Shown here piece after piece: positions 37,861 to 48,534 of a DNA stretch of 64,000 nt; position 1 is the first letter of the stretch; each line of letters opens with the position of its first letter. A program made the translations under genes and the position numbers. Origin of the DNA: Microvirga aerilata (GTDB lineage: Bacteria; Pseudomonadota; Alphaproteobacteria; Rhizobiales; Beijerinckiaceae); assembly GCF_016743775.1 (NCBI RefSeq), contig NZ_JAEQMY010000002.1, forward strand, positions 62,001-126,000, written 5' to 3'. The notes under the pieces were generated by a model, which was given only the letters and a program-made list of their open reading frames with translations, was not told the DNA's origin and did not search any database.

Positions 37861-39228
37861 TCAGCGGTCGAACTGAACCATGAGATGGGCCGGGAACGGT
37901 CCGTAGCGTTCCAGCTGGCCGGCCCGCCCCGGTGCCCGACGGAGCTCCTTCTGCCGGAGCAGCGCCTTCAGCGTTTGCGTGATCTGGGCCTCCGCCAGGT
38001 GAATGCCGACGCAGGCATGAAGACCCGATCCGAGGAGCATGTACTCCGCACGGCACCGGGATGGATCGAAACGGTACGGCCTCTCGACGGCGCGGCGGTC
38101 GAACATGGCCGATTGCGTGCTTGCGATGAGGCGAGCCTTTTCGGGGATGACGCGAGATCCCCGGCCGAACCACCCTCCCCCTTCGACCTCGTACGTTCGG
38201 CTGCAGACCCGGAACGGCCCCGGGTTGATGGGCAGGAAGCGAAGTGTCTCGAACAAGCATTTGGTCAGCTGCCGATCGTCATTGGCCTCGATGGCGCGCA
38301 TGACTGGCTTGGTGAACCGGGTCCGACGCCAGGTCAGGAAGCGCCCGTTGCCGATAAGGACGTCCAGCATATGCCCGGCCGCGACGGTGTCCGTAGGCAC
38401 GAAGCCTGTGATCATCCCCATCAGGTGAGCCCGGATCCCCGCATCGGTGGGACCGCCCTCCTGCCGCTGCATGGCAACGAGGCGACCCAGGATGGTCGTC
38501 TCGTCAGGCGATTCCGCCCTGGCATCCCCGATCGCCCTGTCGAGGAAGGCCCGCATGTGCTCTGCCACCTGTCTGGCTTTCTCCCTGACGGCAGGATCTC
38601 CAAGAGGGTCGCCGAACAGATAGCTGCTGATGTCCATGGTCCAGCGGGCGAACTCATCCTCGCGATCTTCGGAAATCGGAAGGCCGAAATAGCGGCGGCA
38701 GATCCGCGTCGGCACCCGAATGACGAGGTCCCTGATGGCATCGAAAGGCGGCACCGAGCCCTCCCCCGGTCCGGCTTTCGCCACATGGGCTTGAATGATC
38801 GCCTCGGCCTCCTGGGAAGCCATCGCCGCAACGCAGCCGATGTCCTCGCGCTTGAACGCCTGCGTCAGTTCCCGCAGCGCCGCGCGGTGGGCACGTGGCT
38901 CGTCGAGCCCTAAGACAAACGCGGGACCGCCATCGTTGAGTTCGACCACCTTTTGATCCCACGGCACACGAAAGACCTCGCTGTTTGCGAGAACTTCCTT
39001 GACGTGCCCGAACCGGGAGACGACGTACCACTGCGTGAAGGGTATCCGGAAGACTGGTGCGACGAACCGGAGCAGACCGTAAATCCAGTATGGATTGTTC
39101 AAAAGCCGTCGAAGCGCTTTGCCCGATACTCCAGAGGAGGACGCCGCCGTCCGCGGAGGAGAAGACGAGGAACGCGGCGCGACGGCACCGGGCTCCATCA
39201 CACCCTCATCGATGGTATTCGCGCTCAT
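37861..39228 (-). CDS. Cytochrome P450
   Basis: A 455-residue soluble P450. The haem loop reads L-L-G-S-G-L-H-A-C-V-G-I-H-L-A, with the thiolate Cys near 406; the usual Phe seven residues before it is replaced by Leu. The ExxR motif is E-T-L-R near 327. The I-helix motif G-F-V-P-T-D-T-V-A-A-G is unusual, lacking the common A-G-x-D/E-T-T. The first 40 residues are a Ser/Pro-rich tail. I chose the ATG with GGGAGC upstream over one 23 codons earlier. The downstream gene is a DyP-type peroxidase, so the P450 may act on a peroxide or peroxidase product. No ferredoxin or reductase gene is nearby. Confidence 0.87.
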   Translation of the reverse strand: MSANTIDEGVMEPGAVAPRSSSSPPRTAASSSGVSGKALRRLLNNPYWIYGLLRFVAPVFRIPFTQWYVVSRFGHVKEVLANSEVFRVPWDQKVVELNDGGPAFVLGLDEPRAHRAALRELTQAFKREDIGCVAAMASQEAEAIIQAHVAKAGPGEGSVPPFDAIRDLVIRVPTRICRRYFGLPISEDREDEFARWTMDISSYLFGDPLGDPAVREKARQVAEHMRAFLDRAIGDARAESPDETTILGRLVAMQRQEGGPTDAGIRAHLMGMITGFVPTDTVAAGHMLDVLIGNGRFLTWRRTRFTKPVMRAIEANDDRQLTKCLFETLRFLPINPGPFRVCSRTYEVEGGGWFGRGSRVIPEKARLIASTQSAMFDRRAVERPYRFDPSRCRAEYMLLGSGLHACVGIHLAEAQITQTLKALLRQKELRRAPGRAGQLERYGPFPAHLMVQFDR

Positions 39229-39305
39229 GATCGAAGCTCCCGTGACCGAGCCCGCCGAAACGTGGTGCGGAACGAATTCGAATTGCCGCCGCGACAATCA
39301 GCTCA

Positions 39306-41147
39306 CTACGCAACGATCCCGGGGCTATCCCCCCGATAGCCCGCAAGCTGCAAACCTTCCGCGAGGTACGAGATCCAGTACCGGTCAGCGAAAGGAAGCC
39401 ACTCCAGCCGGGACAGCTTGAAATCCGGGCGCCTGTGCAGGAGATTCCGAAGAGCGTTCTGCGCCTCTGGGATGCGCCCCGCGCGGGCAAAGCTGCCGAT
39501 CCGCACCACATGGGCATGGATGTAGCCCGGGCGCATCTGGAGGGACTCCTCCGCAGCCGATACGGCAATTCCGAAATCGCCCATCATGTACCGGGCGACC
39601 GCCACCTCACCCAGGGTGTGGAAGATGTGAAAGTCGTTTGGGCTCAGACGAAGGGCCGTCTGAAGGGGCTCGATCGCAAGCTCCGGCTCCCCTGCCAGGA
39701 TGTAGGTGCTGCCCACGCTGGCATGGGCCAGCGCCAGGCTCGGGTTCATCTGAATGGCCTGCAGGAGGAGCCGGCGGCCCCGCTCGGTTTCGGCCTGAAG
39801 GAATTCGGCGATGCCCATCAGCATGACAGCCCGCGCATCCTGCGGATCAAGCTGCAAGGCAAGCCGGGAGAGCCGCGCCATTTCGACGAAATCCTCGGTC
39901 GGCCCGCGCCGGGTCCAGCCATTCCAGAAATGCCACCAGGCGAAGTGGATCAACGCCTCCACGGATTCCGGATTGCCGGCAAGCGCCCTCTCCAGGAGTT
40001 CGCGCGCAATCAGCGCATCGGCCCGCGTCAGGCGATTCATGTGCCAGAGGCTCCGACGGACCAGCTCCCACTCGTTGAGCCTCTCGAGCGGTCTTTCCCG
40101 TGAGCGAAACTGTTCGGCCCGTGAAAATTCCGGCTCGACCACAGAGACGATGCCGCGCGCGATATCCTCACGGATCGCGAAGAGATCGCGGGGCTCCCGA
40201 TCGAAGCGCTCGCTCCAGAGCAGCCGCCGTCGCTCCGCTTCGGCCACCCATACCTTGACCTGAAGCCGCTGGGCCGACACATGCACGCTTCCGCCCACGA
40301 TGTAACGGGCATGCAGCTGAGAGCCGATCTCGCGGATATCGGCGAGCTTGTGCTTGTACTGGAACGTGCTGTTGCGGGAAATGACCGGCAGCCAGCGGAT
40401 CCGGGACAGGCCGTTGATCACGTCTTCCGTGAGGCCGTCGGAAAAGAACTCGTGCTCGAAGTCGGGGTCTGCATTTTCGAACGGCAGCACGGCCACGGCA
40501 GGCCGATCCTCGAGCCCCGGCACCGGATGGGACAGGTCGACCTCGAACGGAGTCGTGAAAAAGCGGGCGTTTTCCTCGTCCGACGCCCCCATGAAGCGGT
40601 AGACCCAGACGGGCTGGGGGATGTTCTTGACTACCCGGGGGCCGATCTCGCGGATGCTGTGCCTCAACTCCTCAGGTAACTGCCGGAACACCTCGGCCGA
40701 GATCGTGATGCCGCCGGCCTGTGCGATGCTCTGCAGGCGCACGGCGACCGTTATGGCGTCGCCGTGGATGGTCGAGCCGTCATCGATGATCTTGCCGAAG
40801 TGAATTCCCGTGCGAAGCGACAGCGCGCCGTCTCGTGCGGACAGGGCCTGAATGGATCGCGCGAAGCGAACGGCGTCTAACGATTGGGTGAACTCGAGGA
40901 GCCAGCTGTCGCCGGCGCGGCTGACCAGTTGCCCCGAGAAATCCGCCAAAACAGGCAGGATCAGCGTATCGTTGAAGGTCTTGATCGCGCGGGCGGTCTC
41001 GTGAAGATTGTTCGAGACCATGGTGCTGTAGCCCACCAGGTCCATCGACACCATGGCGGAGCAGCGCTCGACGAAGTCCGTTGCCGGATCCTGGCGCTCT
41101 CGCGTGTCGTCATGTGTGCCTGAGCCTGCGATCACCTCCGGCTCCAT
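39306..41147 (-). CDS. Class III adenylate/guanylate cyclase-domain protein with TolB-like and TPR domains
   Basis: A 613-residue soluble protein. The N-terminal cyclase domain (about 25-195) has the first metal Asp in S-M-D-L-V-G-Y-S (36), the second in A-G-D-S-W-L-L-E-F (80), and G-D-A-I-T-V-A-V-R-L, where the usual Asn of V-N-x-A-A-R is Thr. A TolB-like domain follows (A-V-L-P-F-E-N-A-D-P, E-F-F-S-D-G-L-T-E-D-V-I-N-G-L-S-R-I), then TPR-like helices from about 400 to the end. This architecture is common in Hyphomicrobiales. It may make cAMP or be a regulatory relic. I chose ATG over a TTG 7 codons upstream. It is the first of three co-directional genes with P450 and DyP. Confidence 0.85.
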   Translation of the reverse strand: MEPEVIAGSGTHDDTRERQDPATDFVERCSAMVSMDLVGYSTMVSNNLHETARAIKTFNDTLILPVLADFSGQLVSRAGDSWLLEFTQSLDAVRFARSIQALSARDGALSLRTGIHFGKIIDDGSTIHGDAITVAVRLQSIAQAGGITISAEVFRQLPEELRHSIREIGPRVVKNIPQPVWVYRFMGASDEENARFFTTPFEVDLSHPVPGLEDRPAVAVLPFENADPDFEHEFFSDGLTEDVINGLSRIRWLPVISRNSTFQYKHKLADIREIGSQLHARYIVGGSVHVSAQRLQVKVWVAEAERRRLLWSERFDREPRDLFAIREDIARGIVSVVEPEFSRAEQFRSRERPLERLNEWELVRRSLWHMNRLTRADALIARELLERALAGNPESVEALIHFAWWHFWNGWTRRGPTEDFVEMARLSRLALQLDPQDARAVMLMGIAEFLQAETERGRRLLLQAIQMNPSLALAHASVGSTYILAGEPELAIEPLQTALRLSPNDFHIFHTLGEVAVARYMMGDFGIAVSAAEESLQMRPGYIHAHVVRIGSFARAGRIPEAQNALRNLLHRRPDFKLSRLEWLPFADRYWISYLAEGLQLAGYRGDSPGIVA

Positions 41148-41369
41148 TAGAAGCTGCTTCAAACGCAAAGGCTACGCAGCTTGAAGATAGGACCGATGGT
41201 GCACAGGGTCAAACCCGCAGAAGGCATACGGAGAACGGCCATGTGCTTTACCGCACGAGGGCTGCCCATTCTGCGGTCGATCCGCTAAAGCAAGCCGCGT
41301 TTCCCATGGACCCTATGCACCTGCACCGGCTCAGGGCAGAATGGACGTTTCCGAAGAGGAGAGCGAGCC

Positions 41370-42407
41370 ATGGAAGCGCTGGTGCTTGAACGGAAGGACG
41401 AGCTCAATCTGCGTGACTTCCCGGTCGAGGAAACGCTGGGACCGCGCGATGTCCGCATTGCTCCTCGAACGGTCGGGGTCTGCGGCAGCGACGTGCATTA
41501 CTATACCCATGGGGCCATCGGTCCCTTTGTGGTGAAGGAGCCGATGATCCTCGGTCACGAGGCCGCGGGCCAGGTCGTGGAGGTCGGCTCTTCGGTGACG
41601 GAGCTGAAGCCCGGCGACCGGGTATGCATGGAGCCCGGCATTCCCGACCCGGCGAGCCGCGCGACCCGGCTGGGCAAGTACAATCTCGATCCGGCGGTGC
41701 GGTTCTGGGCCACGCCCCCGGTGCATGGGGTGCTGCGGCCGACCGTGGTTCACCCGGCCGATTTCACCTTCAAGCTCCCGGACCATGTCAGCTACGCGGA
41801 GGGCGCCATGGTCGAGCCCCTCGCCGTGGGCGTGCATGCCGCCACCAAGGTTCAGGTGCAGCCTGGGGACCTGGCGGTCGTCATCGGCGCGGGCCCCATC
41901 GGAATGGTAACCATCCTGGCGGCCCTCGCGGCCGGCTGCTCCCGGGTGATCGTCAGCGATGTCCACGAGCCGAAGCTCGAATTGGCCAGGACGCTAGGCG
42001 CCGTGCTCCCGGTCAATGTCAGAAGCCAGAGGCTCGCAGATGTGGTGAGCCGCGAGAGCGACGGCTGGGGAGCGGACGTGGTCTTCGAGTGCTCGGGCTA
42101 TCCGCCTGCCATGGCCGAGATCTTCGATCTTGTCTGCCCCGGGGGGAAGGTGGCGCTGGTCGGCATTCCCCTGGAGCCCTTCGCCTTCGACGTGAGCAAG
42201 GCCCAGGTGAAGGAAGCCAGGGTCGAGAGCATCTTCCGCTATGCCCATGTTTATCCGCGAGCGGTGGCGATGATCGCCTCGGGCAAGATCGACGTGAAGC
42301 CCCTGATCACCGACCGCTTCGCCTTCAAGGACAGCGTCGAAGCCTTCGACTTCGCGAAAGCGATGCCGCCAGCTTCCGTGAAGGTACAGATCGAGCTGCC
42401 GGGCTAG
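41370..42407 (+). CDS. Zinc-dependent xylitol/sorbitol dehydrogenase-like alcohol dehydrogenase
   Basis: A 345-residue medium-chain dehydrogenase. Catalytic zinc ligands are Cys38 (V-C-G-S-D-V-H-Y) and His63-Glu64 (G-H-E-A-A-G). The second Glu is in M-V-E-P-L-A-V-G. The structural-zinc Cys lobe is missing and replaced by [13 protein letters not shown], as in Gluconobacter-type xylitol dehydrogenase. The NAD site is V-I-G-A-G-P-I-G-M. It oxidises a polyol (xylitol or sorbitol) to a ketose. It starts the polyol region, divergent from the cyclase and convergent with the mannitol dehydrogenase gene. GAGCGAGCC precedes the ATG. Confidence 0.87.
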   Translation: MEALVLERKDELNLRDFPVEETLGPRDVRIAPRTVGVCGSDVHYYTHGAIGPFVVKEPMILGHEAAGQVVEVGSSVTELKPGDRVCMEPGIPDPASRATRLGKYNLDPAVRFWATPPVHGVLRPTVVHPADFTFKLPDHVSYAEGAMVEPLAVGVHAATKVQVQPGDLAVVIGAGPIGMVTILAALAAGCSRVIVSDVHEPKLELARTLGAVLPVNVRSQRLADVVSRESDGWGADVVFECSGYPPAMAEIFDLVCPGGKVALVGIPLEPFAFDVSKAQVKEARVESIFRYAHVYPRAVAMIASGKIDVKPLITDRFAFKDSVEAFDFAKAMPPASVKVQIELPG

Positions 42408-42422
42408 GCCGAGCAGGAAGGC

Positions 42423-43904
<1,482 letters not shown>

Positions 43905-43915
43905 GGCAGATTGAC

Positions 43916-45583
43916 CTAATGGAACAGGGAAGGGATGTGTTTCGGCGAAGCGGCCATCGGTTCATCGTTCATGCGGGATGATCCTATGATGATGTCGACG
44001 GCCTTGTCTGCGATGGCGAGCACCGGCGCATTGGTGTTGCCGCTGGGGATCGTGGGCATGATGGATGCATCGACGACCCGTAGCCCCTGAACGCCGCGGA
44101 CCGCAAGATCCGACGTAACGACAGCATGGGGATCGTTCGCACGGCCCATGCGGCAGGTGCCCACCGGGTGATAGTTCGTCTTCACGGTTTTTCGGCAGTG
44201 AGCGGCAAGATCCTCATCCGAAGCGGTCTCGGGCCCAGGGAAAATCTCCGCGTGCACCATCTCGCGGACTGGGCTCGTCGCCAGGACCTCTCGGGCGTAG
44301 CGCAAACCGGCTATGGTGAGGCGCAGGTCGTCCGGATCGCCGAAGAATTGCGGGTCGACCAGCGGCATCGCGGCGGGATCGGCCGATGCGAGCCGCACCG
44401 CCCCCCGCGCCTTCGGGCGCAGCAGGCACGGGTTCAACGTCACGCCATGAGTCGGCTCCACGCCAGAGACGTCGCGGTCGAGATAGACCGTCGGCACGCA
44501 ATAGAGCTGAATCGTCGGCCGCTCGTTGCCATCGGGATCGATGAACGCGCAGGCCTCCACACCCGTGGTGGTTACTGCTCCCGACTTGAACATCACGTAT
44601 TGCAGGCCGTTGCTCAGCATCGCCAGCCCGCGATCCTGCCCGAAATAACCGAAGGCGCCGGAGGTTGTCGCAACGACCGGAACCTCGTGATGATCCTGCA
44701 GATTTCGACCGACGCCCGGCAGATCGGCCTCAACCTGTATCCCGTGACGGGACAGCTCGTCCGATGGCCCGATCCCTGACAGCATCAGGAGCTTCGGGGT
44801 CATGTACGTGCCGGCGGCGAGGATCACCTCCGCATCGGCGAAAGCCGTCGTCCGCCCCCCTCGGCCCTGCAACTCCACCCCCGTCGCCCGGCCCTTCTCC
44901 AGATGGATGCGGGTGACGGTCGCCTCGGTCTCCAGGGTGAGCTTCGGATTGGACAGAACGGGACCCAGAAAAGCATCGACCGCGCTGCACCGCCGCCGCG
45001 CCGCCCAGTCGATGGTGTGCTGCATGAAGCCGACGCCGTCCTGCCGGGCGCCGTTGAAATCGGCCGTGTAGGGGATGCCTCTCGCCTGCATGGCCTGCAC
45101 GAAGGCGCGGCTCATGGCGGAATGCTGCCCGAGATGCGAGACCTTCAGGGGACCGCCAACCCCGTGATAGGGCCCGCCGAGGTGATCGTTGCCTTCCTGC
45201 CTGATGAAATAAGGCAGTAGATCCCTGTAGCTCCATCCGGCTCCGCCCAGGGCCTCGTCCCACCGGTCGTAGTCCGCCGCCTGGCCCCGGATATAGACCA
45301 TGGCGTTGACCGCGCTGCCGCCGCCCAGCACCTTCGCCTGCGGAACAATGGGGGCCCGCCCCCCAAGCTGCGGCTGCGGGATGACCCGGTGCATGGTCAG
45401 GTAAGTCTCCCGGGCAAGGAACTTCATGTACCCTGCGGGCATCGCAAGGATGCGGCTGGCGCGGCGCGGCCCGGCTTCGACGAGCAGGACGCGGGCGCCG
45501 TGCTCGGCCACGAGGCGGCTCGCCACGACGCATCCTGCGCTGCCGCCGCCCACGACGATGTAGTCGAAACGCCTCGAGACCAT
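43916..45583 (-). CDS. GMC family FAD oxidoreductase (choline-dehydrogenase-like)
   Basis: A 555-residue flavoprotein. The FAD fold is F-D-Y-I-V-V-G-G-G-S-A-G-C-V-V-A-S-R-L. GMC signatures include G-G-G-S-A-V-N-A-M-V-Y-I-R-G and G-I-G-P-S-D-E-L. The catalytic His is in N-Y-H-P-V-G-T-C-R-M-G, and the last motif is D-A-S-I-M-P-T-I-P-S-G-N-T-N. It oxidises alcohols with FAD, passing electrons to quinone or oxygen. Sitting between mannitol dehydrogenase and the importer ATPase, it probably oxidises a polyol or a related sugar alcohol. I chose the ATG with GAGG upstream. It replaces the short-chain sorbitol dehydrogenase found in the Rhodobacter locus. Confidence 0.87.
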   Translation of the reverse strand: MVSRRFDYIVVGGGSAGCVVASRLVAEHGARVLLVEAGPRRASRILAMPAGYMKFLARETYLTMHRVIPQPQLGGRAPIVPQAKVLGGGSAVNAMVYIRGQAADYDRWDEALGGAGWSYRDLLPYFIRQEGNDHLGGPYHGVGGPLKVSHLGQHSAMSRAFVQAMQARGIPYTADFNGARQDGVGFMQHTIDWAARRRCSAVDAFLGPVLSNPKLTLETEATVTRIHLEKGRATGVELQGRGGRTTAFADAEVILAAGTYMTPKLLMLSGIGPSDELSRHGIQVEADLPGVGRNLQDHHEVPVVATTSGAFGYFGQDRGLAMLSNGLQYVMFKSGAVTTTGVEACAFIDPDGNERPTIQLYCVPTVYLDRDVSGVEPTHGVTLNPCLLRPKARGAVRLASADPAAMPLVDPQFFGDPDDLRLTIAGLRYAREVLATSPVREMVHAEIFPGPETASDEDLAAHCRKTVKTNYHPVGTCRMGRANDPHAVVTSDLAVRGVQGLRVVDASIMPTIPSGNTNAPVLAIADKAVDIIIGSSRMNDEPMAASPKHIPSLFH

Positions 45584-45607
45584 GGCCCGCCTCATGAACC
45601 GAAGGCT

Positions 45608-46741
45608 CTAGCTCGCCTTGCGGGTCGGCAATCGGCGCAGGTTGGCCAGGGGATGGCGCTGCATGCGCTCGATGGCCAGGCCTTGGCTATCGAACAGGTG
45701 GCAGGCAGCCGGATCGAGCTTGATCGCAATGCGCTCGTGCACGCCGGTCGGGATCTCTCCATCCGCCTGCACGATCAGCATCGTGCCTTCCTTGAGCTGC
45801 GTGTAGAGGAAGGTTTCGCCGCCCAGCCGCTCGACCACCATGACCTCGCCGTGAAGCTCGCCCTCCCCGGCCAGCCTCATATGCTCGGGCCGCACCCCAA
45901 GGGTTACCGCATCTCCCACCTTCTGACCGCCGGCCCGGACCGGAACCGACAGACCGGCTCCGCCGGCAAGCTCGACGGTGGTGGCGGCGTCCGAAACACC
46001 CGTGACTTTGGCAGGAAGGAAATTCATCTTCGGGCTGCCGATGAAGCCTGCCACGAACAGGTTTCTGGGATGGTGGTAGAGCTCCAACGGAGTGCCGGCC
46101 TGCTCGACGATGCCGCTCTGCAGCACCACGATCTTGTCCGCCATGGTCATGGCCTCGATCTGGTCGTGCGTGACGTAGATCATGGTCGCGGCCAGCTCAT
46201 CGTGCAGGCGGGCGAGCTCGATGCGCATCTGAACCCTCAAGGAGGCATCGAGGTTCGACAGCGGCTCGTCGAACAGGAAGACCCTCGGCTTGCGCACGAT
46301 TGCCCGGCCGATTGCGACGCGCTGCCTTTGTCCGCCTGACAGTTCCTTGGGCTTGCGGTCGAGCAGCTTGTCAAGGTGAAGGATGCGGGCAGCCTCGGCC
46401 ACCTTCGCGCGGCGCTCGTCCTTGGGAACGCCCGCAAGCCGCAGGGAGAATCCCATGTTGTCCGCCACCGACATGTGCGGGTAGAGCGCGTAGGACTGGA
46501 ACACCATCGCGAGCCCCCTCTCGGAGGGCGGAACATCGTTGACCCGCTGCCCGTCGATCAGAAGATCGCCGGCGGTAATCTCCTCCAGGCCTGCGATCAT
46601 CCGCAGCAGGGTCGATTTTCCGCATCCCGATGGGCCGACGAACACGCAGAACTCCCGGTCGTCGATGGAGAGATCGACCCCCTTGATGACCTGCACCGCG
46701 CCGTAGCTCTTCTGAATGCCCTTGAGTACGATGGTCGACAT
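45608..46741 (-). CDS. smoK: Polyol/sugar ABC transporter ATPase (SmoK/UgpC type)
   Basis: A 377-residue ATPase of the sugar (MalK/UgpC) branch: Walker A G-P-S-G-C-G-K-S-T, signature L-S-G-G-Q-R-Q-R, Walker B V-F-L-F-D-E-P-L-S-N-L-D. A C-terminal TOBE regulatory domain follows (V-R-P-E-H-M-R-L, I-A-I-K-L-D-P). I chose M-S-T-I-V-L-K-G, dropping a 42-residue extension that runs into the preceding gene. It powers the MalF/MalG-type permeases SmoF and SmoG for sorbitol, mannitol or similar alditols. Confidence 0.92.
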   Translation of the reverse strand: MSTIVLKGIQKSYGAVQVIKGVDLSIDDREFCVFVGPSGCGKSTLLRMIAGLEEITAGDLLIDGQRVNDVPPSERGLAMVFQSYALYPHMSVADNMGFSLRLAGVPKDERRAKVAEAARILHLDKLLDRKPKELSGGQRQRVAIGRAIVRKPRVFLFDEPLSNLDASLRVQMRIELARLHDELAATMIYVTHDQIEAMTMADKIVVLQSGIVEQAGTPLELYHHPRNLFVAGFIGSPKMNFLPAKVTGVSDAATTVELAGGAGLSVPVRAGGQKVGDAVTLGVRPEHMRLAGEGELHGEVMVVERLGGETFLYTQLKEGTMLIVQADGEIPTGVHERIAIKLDPAACHLFDSQGLAIERMQRHPLANLRRLPTRKAS

Positions 46742-46755
46742 AGCACCCTTCCCGT

Positions 46756-47583
46756 TTACTTGACGGCGCCGAAAGTCAGGCCGCGCACCAGCTGGCGCTG
46801 GCTCATCCAGCCGAAGACCAGAATGGGCGCAATGGCGATGGTGGAGGCAGCCGAGAGCTTGGCCCAAAACAAGCCTTCAGGCGCGGAGAACGAGGCGATG
46901 AAAGTGGTGAGTGGCGCTGCCTGCGAGGTCGTCAGGTTGAGGCTCCAGAACGCCTCGTTCCAGCACAGGATGATGGAGAGCAACGCCGTCGAGGCGATGC
47001 CGGGCAGCGACAGGGGCAGGAGAAGCATCCAGACCTCTTGCTTCGGCTTGGCTCCGTCCATGCGGCCGGCCTCGAGAATGTCCTTCGGCACCTCCTTGAA
47101 GAAGGTATAGAGCATCCAGACCACGATCGGCAGGTTCATGAGCGTATAGACCACGATGAGGCCCCAGCGGGTGTCGATGGCGCCCGTGTCACGAAACAGG
47201 AGGTAGATCGGAATCAGGACGCCGACCGCCGGCATCATCTTGGTGGACAGCATCCAGAGCAGCAGGTCTTTCGTCCGCTTGCCCGGAAAGAACGCCATGG
47301 CATAGGCCGCCGGCACGGCGATGAGGGTCGCCAGCAGCGTTGCGCCAACGGAGATGACGATGCTGTTGATCGCGAAGTGGACGTAATCGGCCCGTTCGCG
47401 AACGGTGATGTAGTTCTCGAGGGTCGGGGTGAAGAAGAGCTTGGGCGGGGTCGCCACCGCCTCGACCTCGGTCTTGAAGCTGGTGAGCACCATCCAGAAA
47501 ATCGGGAAGAAGATCAGTCCTGCGGCGAACCAGCCGACCACCGTGAGAATAAGCTTTTCGCGGGTTCTGGGATGCATGCGCAC
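46756..47583 (-). CDS. smoG: Polyol ABC transporter permease (SmoG, MalG type)
   Basis: A 275-residue inner-membrane protein with six helices. It opens M-R-M-H-P-R-T-R-E-K-L, then has the EAA loop D-I-L-E-A-G-R-M-D-G-A-K and the end V-R-G-L-T-F-G-A-V-K, typical of MalG-type carbohydrate permeases. It pairs with SmoF and docks on the ATPase. The gene lies between smoF (3 bases away) and smoK (14 bases away), so it belongs to one operon. GGAG lies just before the ATG. Confidence 0.92.
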   Translation of the reverse strand: MRMHPRTREKLILTVVGWFAAGLIFFPIFWMVLTSFKTEVEAVATPPKLFFTPTLENYITVRERADYVHFAINSIVISVGATLLATLIAVPAAYAMAFFPGKRTKDLLLWMLSTKMMPAVGVLIPIYLLFRDTGAIDTRWGLIVVYTLMNLPIVVWMLYTFFKEVPKDILEAGRMDGAKPKQEVWMLLLPLSLPGIASTALLSIILCWNEAFWSLNLTTSQAAPLTTFIASFSAPEGLFWAKLSAASTIAIAPILVFGWMSQRQLVRGLTFGAVK

Positions 47584-47586
47584 TCC

Positions 47587-48510
47587 TTAATCGGCGATGT
47601 TCTTGGCAATGGAGCGAACGAGGAAGATCGCCACGATGTTGGCGAGGATCACCGCGATGATGCCGGCCGCGGATGCGCCCCCGACGTCGTATTCGCGCAG
47701 GGCCCGCAGGTAGATCAGGAAGGCCAGATTGGTCGAAGCAAGGCCAGGACCGCCCGAGGTGGTGACGTAGATCTCGGCGAACACCGACAGCAGGAAGATG
47801 GTCTCGATCATGATGACCACGCTGATGGCGCGGCCGAGATGCGGCAGGATGATGAAGAAGAACATCGAGAACGGCCCTGCCCCATCCATGCGCGCCGCCT
47901 CCTTCTGCTCGCTGTCAAGCGACTGGATGGCCGTGAGCAGGATGAGCAGCGCGAAGGGCAGCCACTGCCACGCCACGATGATGATGACGGAGGTCAGCGG
48001 GAAGCTGCCGAAGAAATCGATGGCCGGAAGGCCGAGGGAGCGGGCGAAGAACGCGAACAGCCCGTTGACCGGGTGCATCAGCATGTTCTTCCACACCAGG
48101 GCGCTCACCGTCGGCATGACGAAGAACGGCGCAATGGCGAGCAGACGCGCGATGCCGCGCCCATAGAAATCCTGGTCGAACAAAACGGCCAGCAGGGTGC
48201 CGAAGCCTACGGTGATCACCAGCACCCAGAAGACCAGGAACAGGGTATTCATCATGGCCGTCAAGAGGGACGGATCGGTCAGCAGGAACGTGTAGTTCTC
48301 AAACCCCGCAAAGCCGCCGACCGACGGATCGAGCAGGTTGTAGTACTGGAACGAGAACCACAGGGTCATGGCCAGCGGCACGATCATCCAGAGGAACAGG
48401 ATGACCACCGACGGCGCGACCAAGGGCAGCGTTTTGACGTTGCGCTGGCTGCGTTCGCCTGCGGCAGCCGTGGCACTGGGCACGGGGGCACTGGTTGTGG
48501 TGCTTACCAT
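47587..48510 (-). CDS. smoF: Polyol ABC transporter permease (SmoF, MalF type)
   Basis: A 307-residue inner-membrane protein with six helices. It has a Thr/Ala/Pro-rich tail, then T-L-P-L-V-A-P-S-V-V-I-L-F-L-W, and the EAA loop Q-K-E-A-A-R-M-D-G-A-G-P-F. The last part I-G-N... is absent; it ends A-K-N-I-A-D. I chose M-V-S-T-T-T-S-A-P over an upstream start inside the hairpin region. It forms the import channel with SmoG. A strong hairpin lies between this gene and the binding-protein gene. Confidence 0.9.
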   Translation of the reverse strand: MVSTTTSAPVPSATAAAGERSQRNVKTLPLVAPSVVILFLWMIVPLAMTLWFSFQYYNLLDPSVGGFAGFENYTFLLTDPSLLTAMMNTLFLVFWVLVITVGFGTLLAVLFDQDFYGRGIARLLAIAPFFVMPTVSALVWKNMLMHPVNGLFAFFARSLGLPAIDFFGSFPLTSVIIIVAWQWLPFALLILLTAIQSLDSEQKEAARMDGAGPFSMFFFIILPHLGRAISVVIMIETIFLLSVFAEIYVTTSGGPGLASTNLAFLIYLRALREYDVGGASAAGIIAVILANIVAIFLVRSIAKNIAD

Positions 48511-48534
48511 CGGGACTGCTCGCGGCTGGAGGGA

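Noticed and set aside
36622-38913. A 763-codon plus-strand frame opposite the DyP and P450 genes
   Set aside because: It has no domain motif, no ribosome-binding site and a composition typical of antisense frames. The minus-strand genes carry clear haem motifs.
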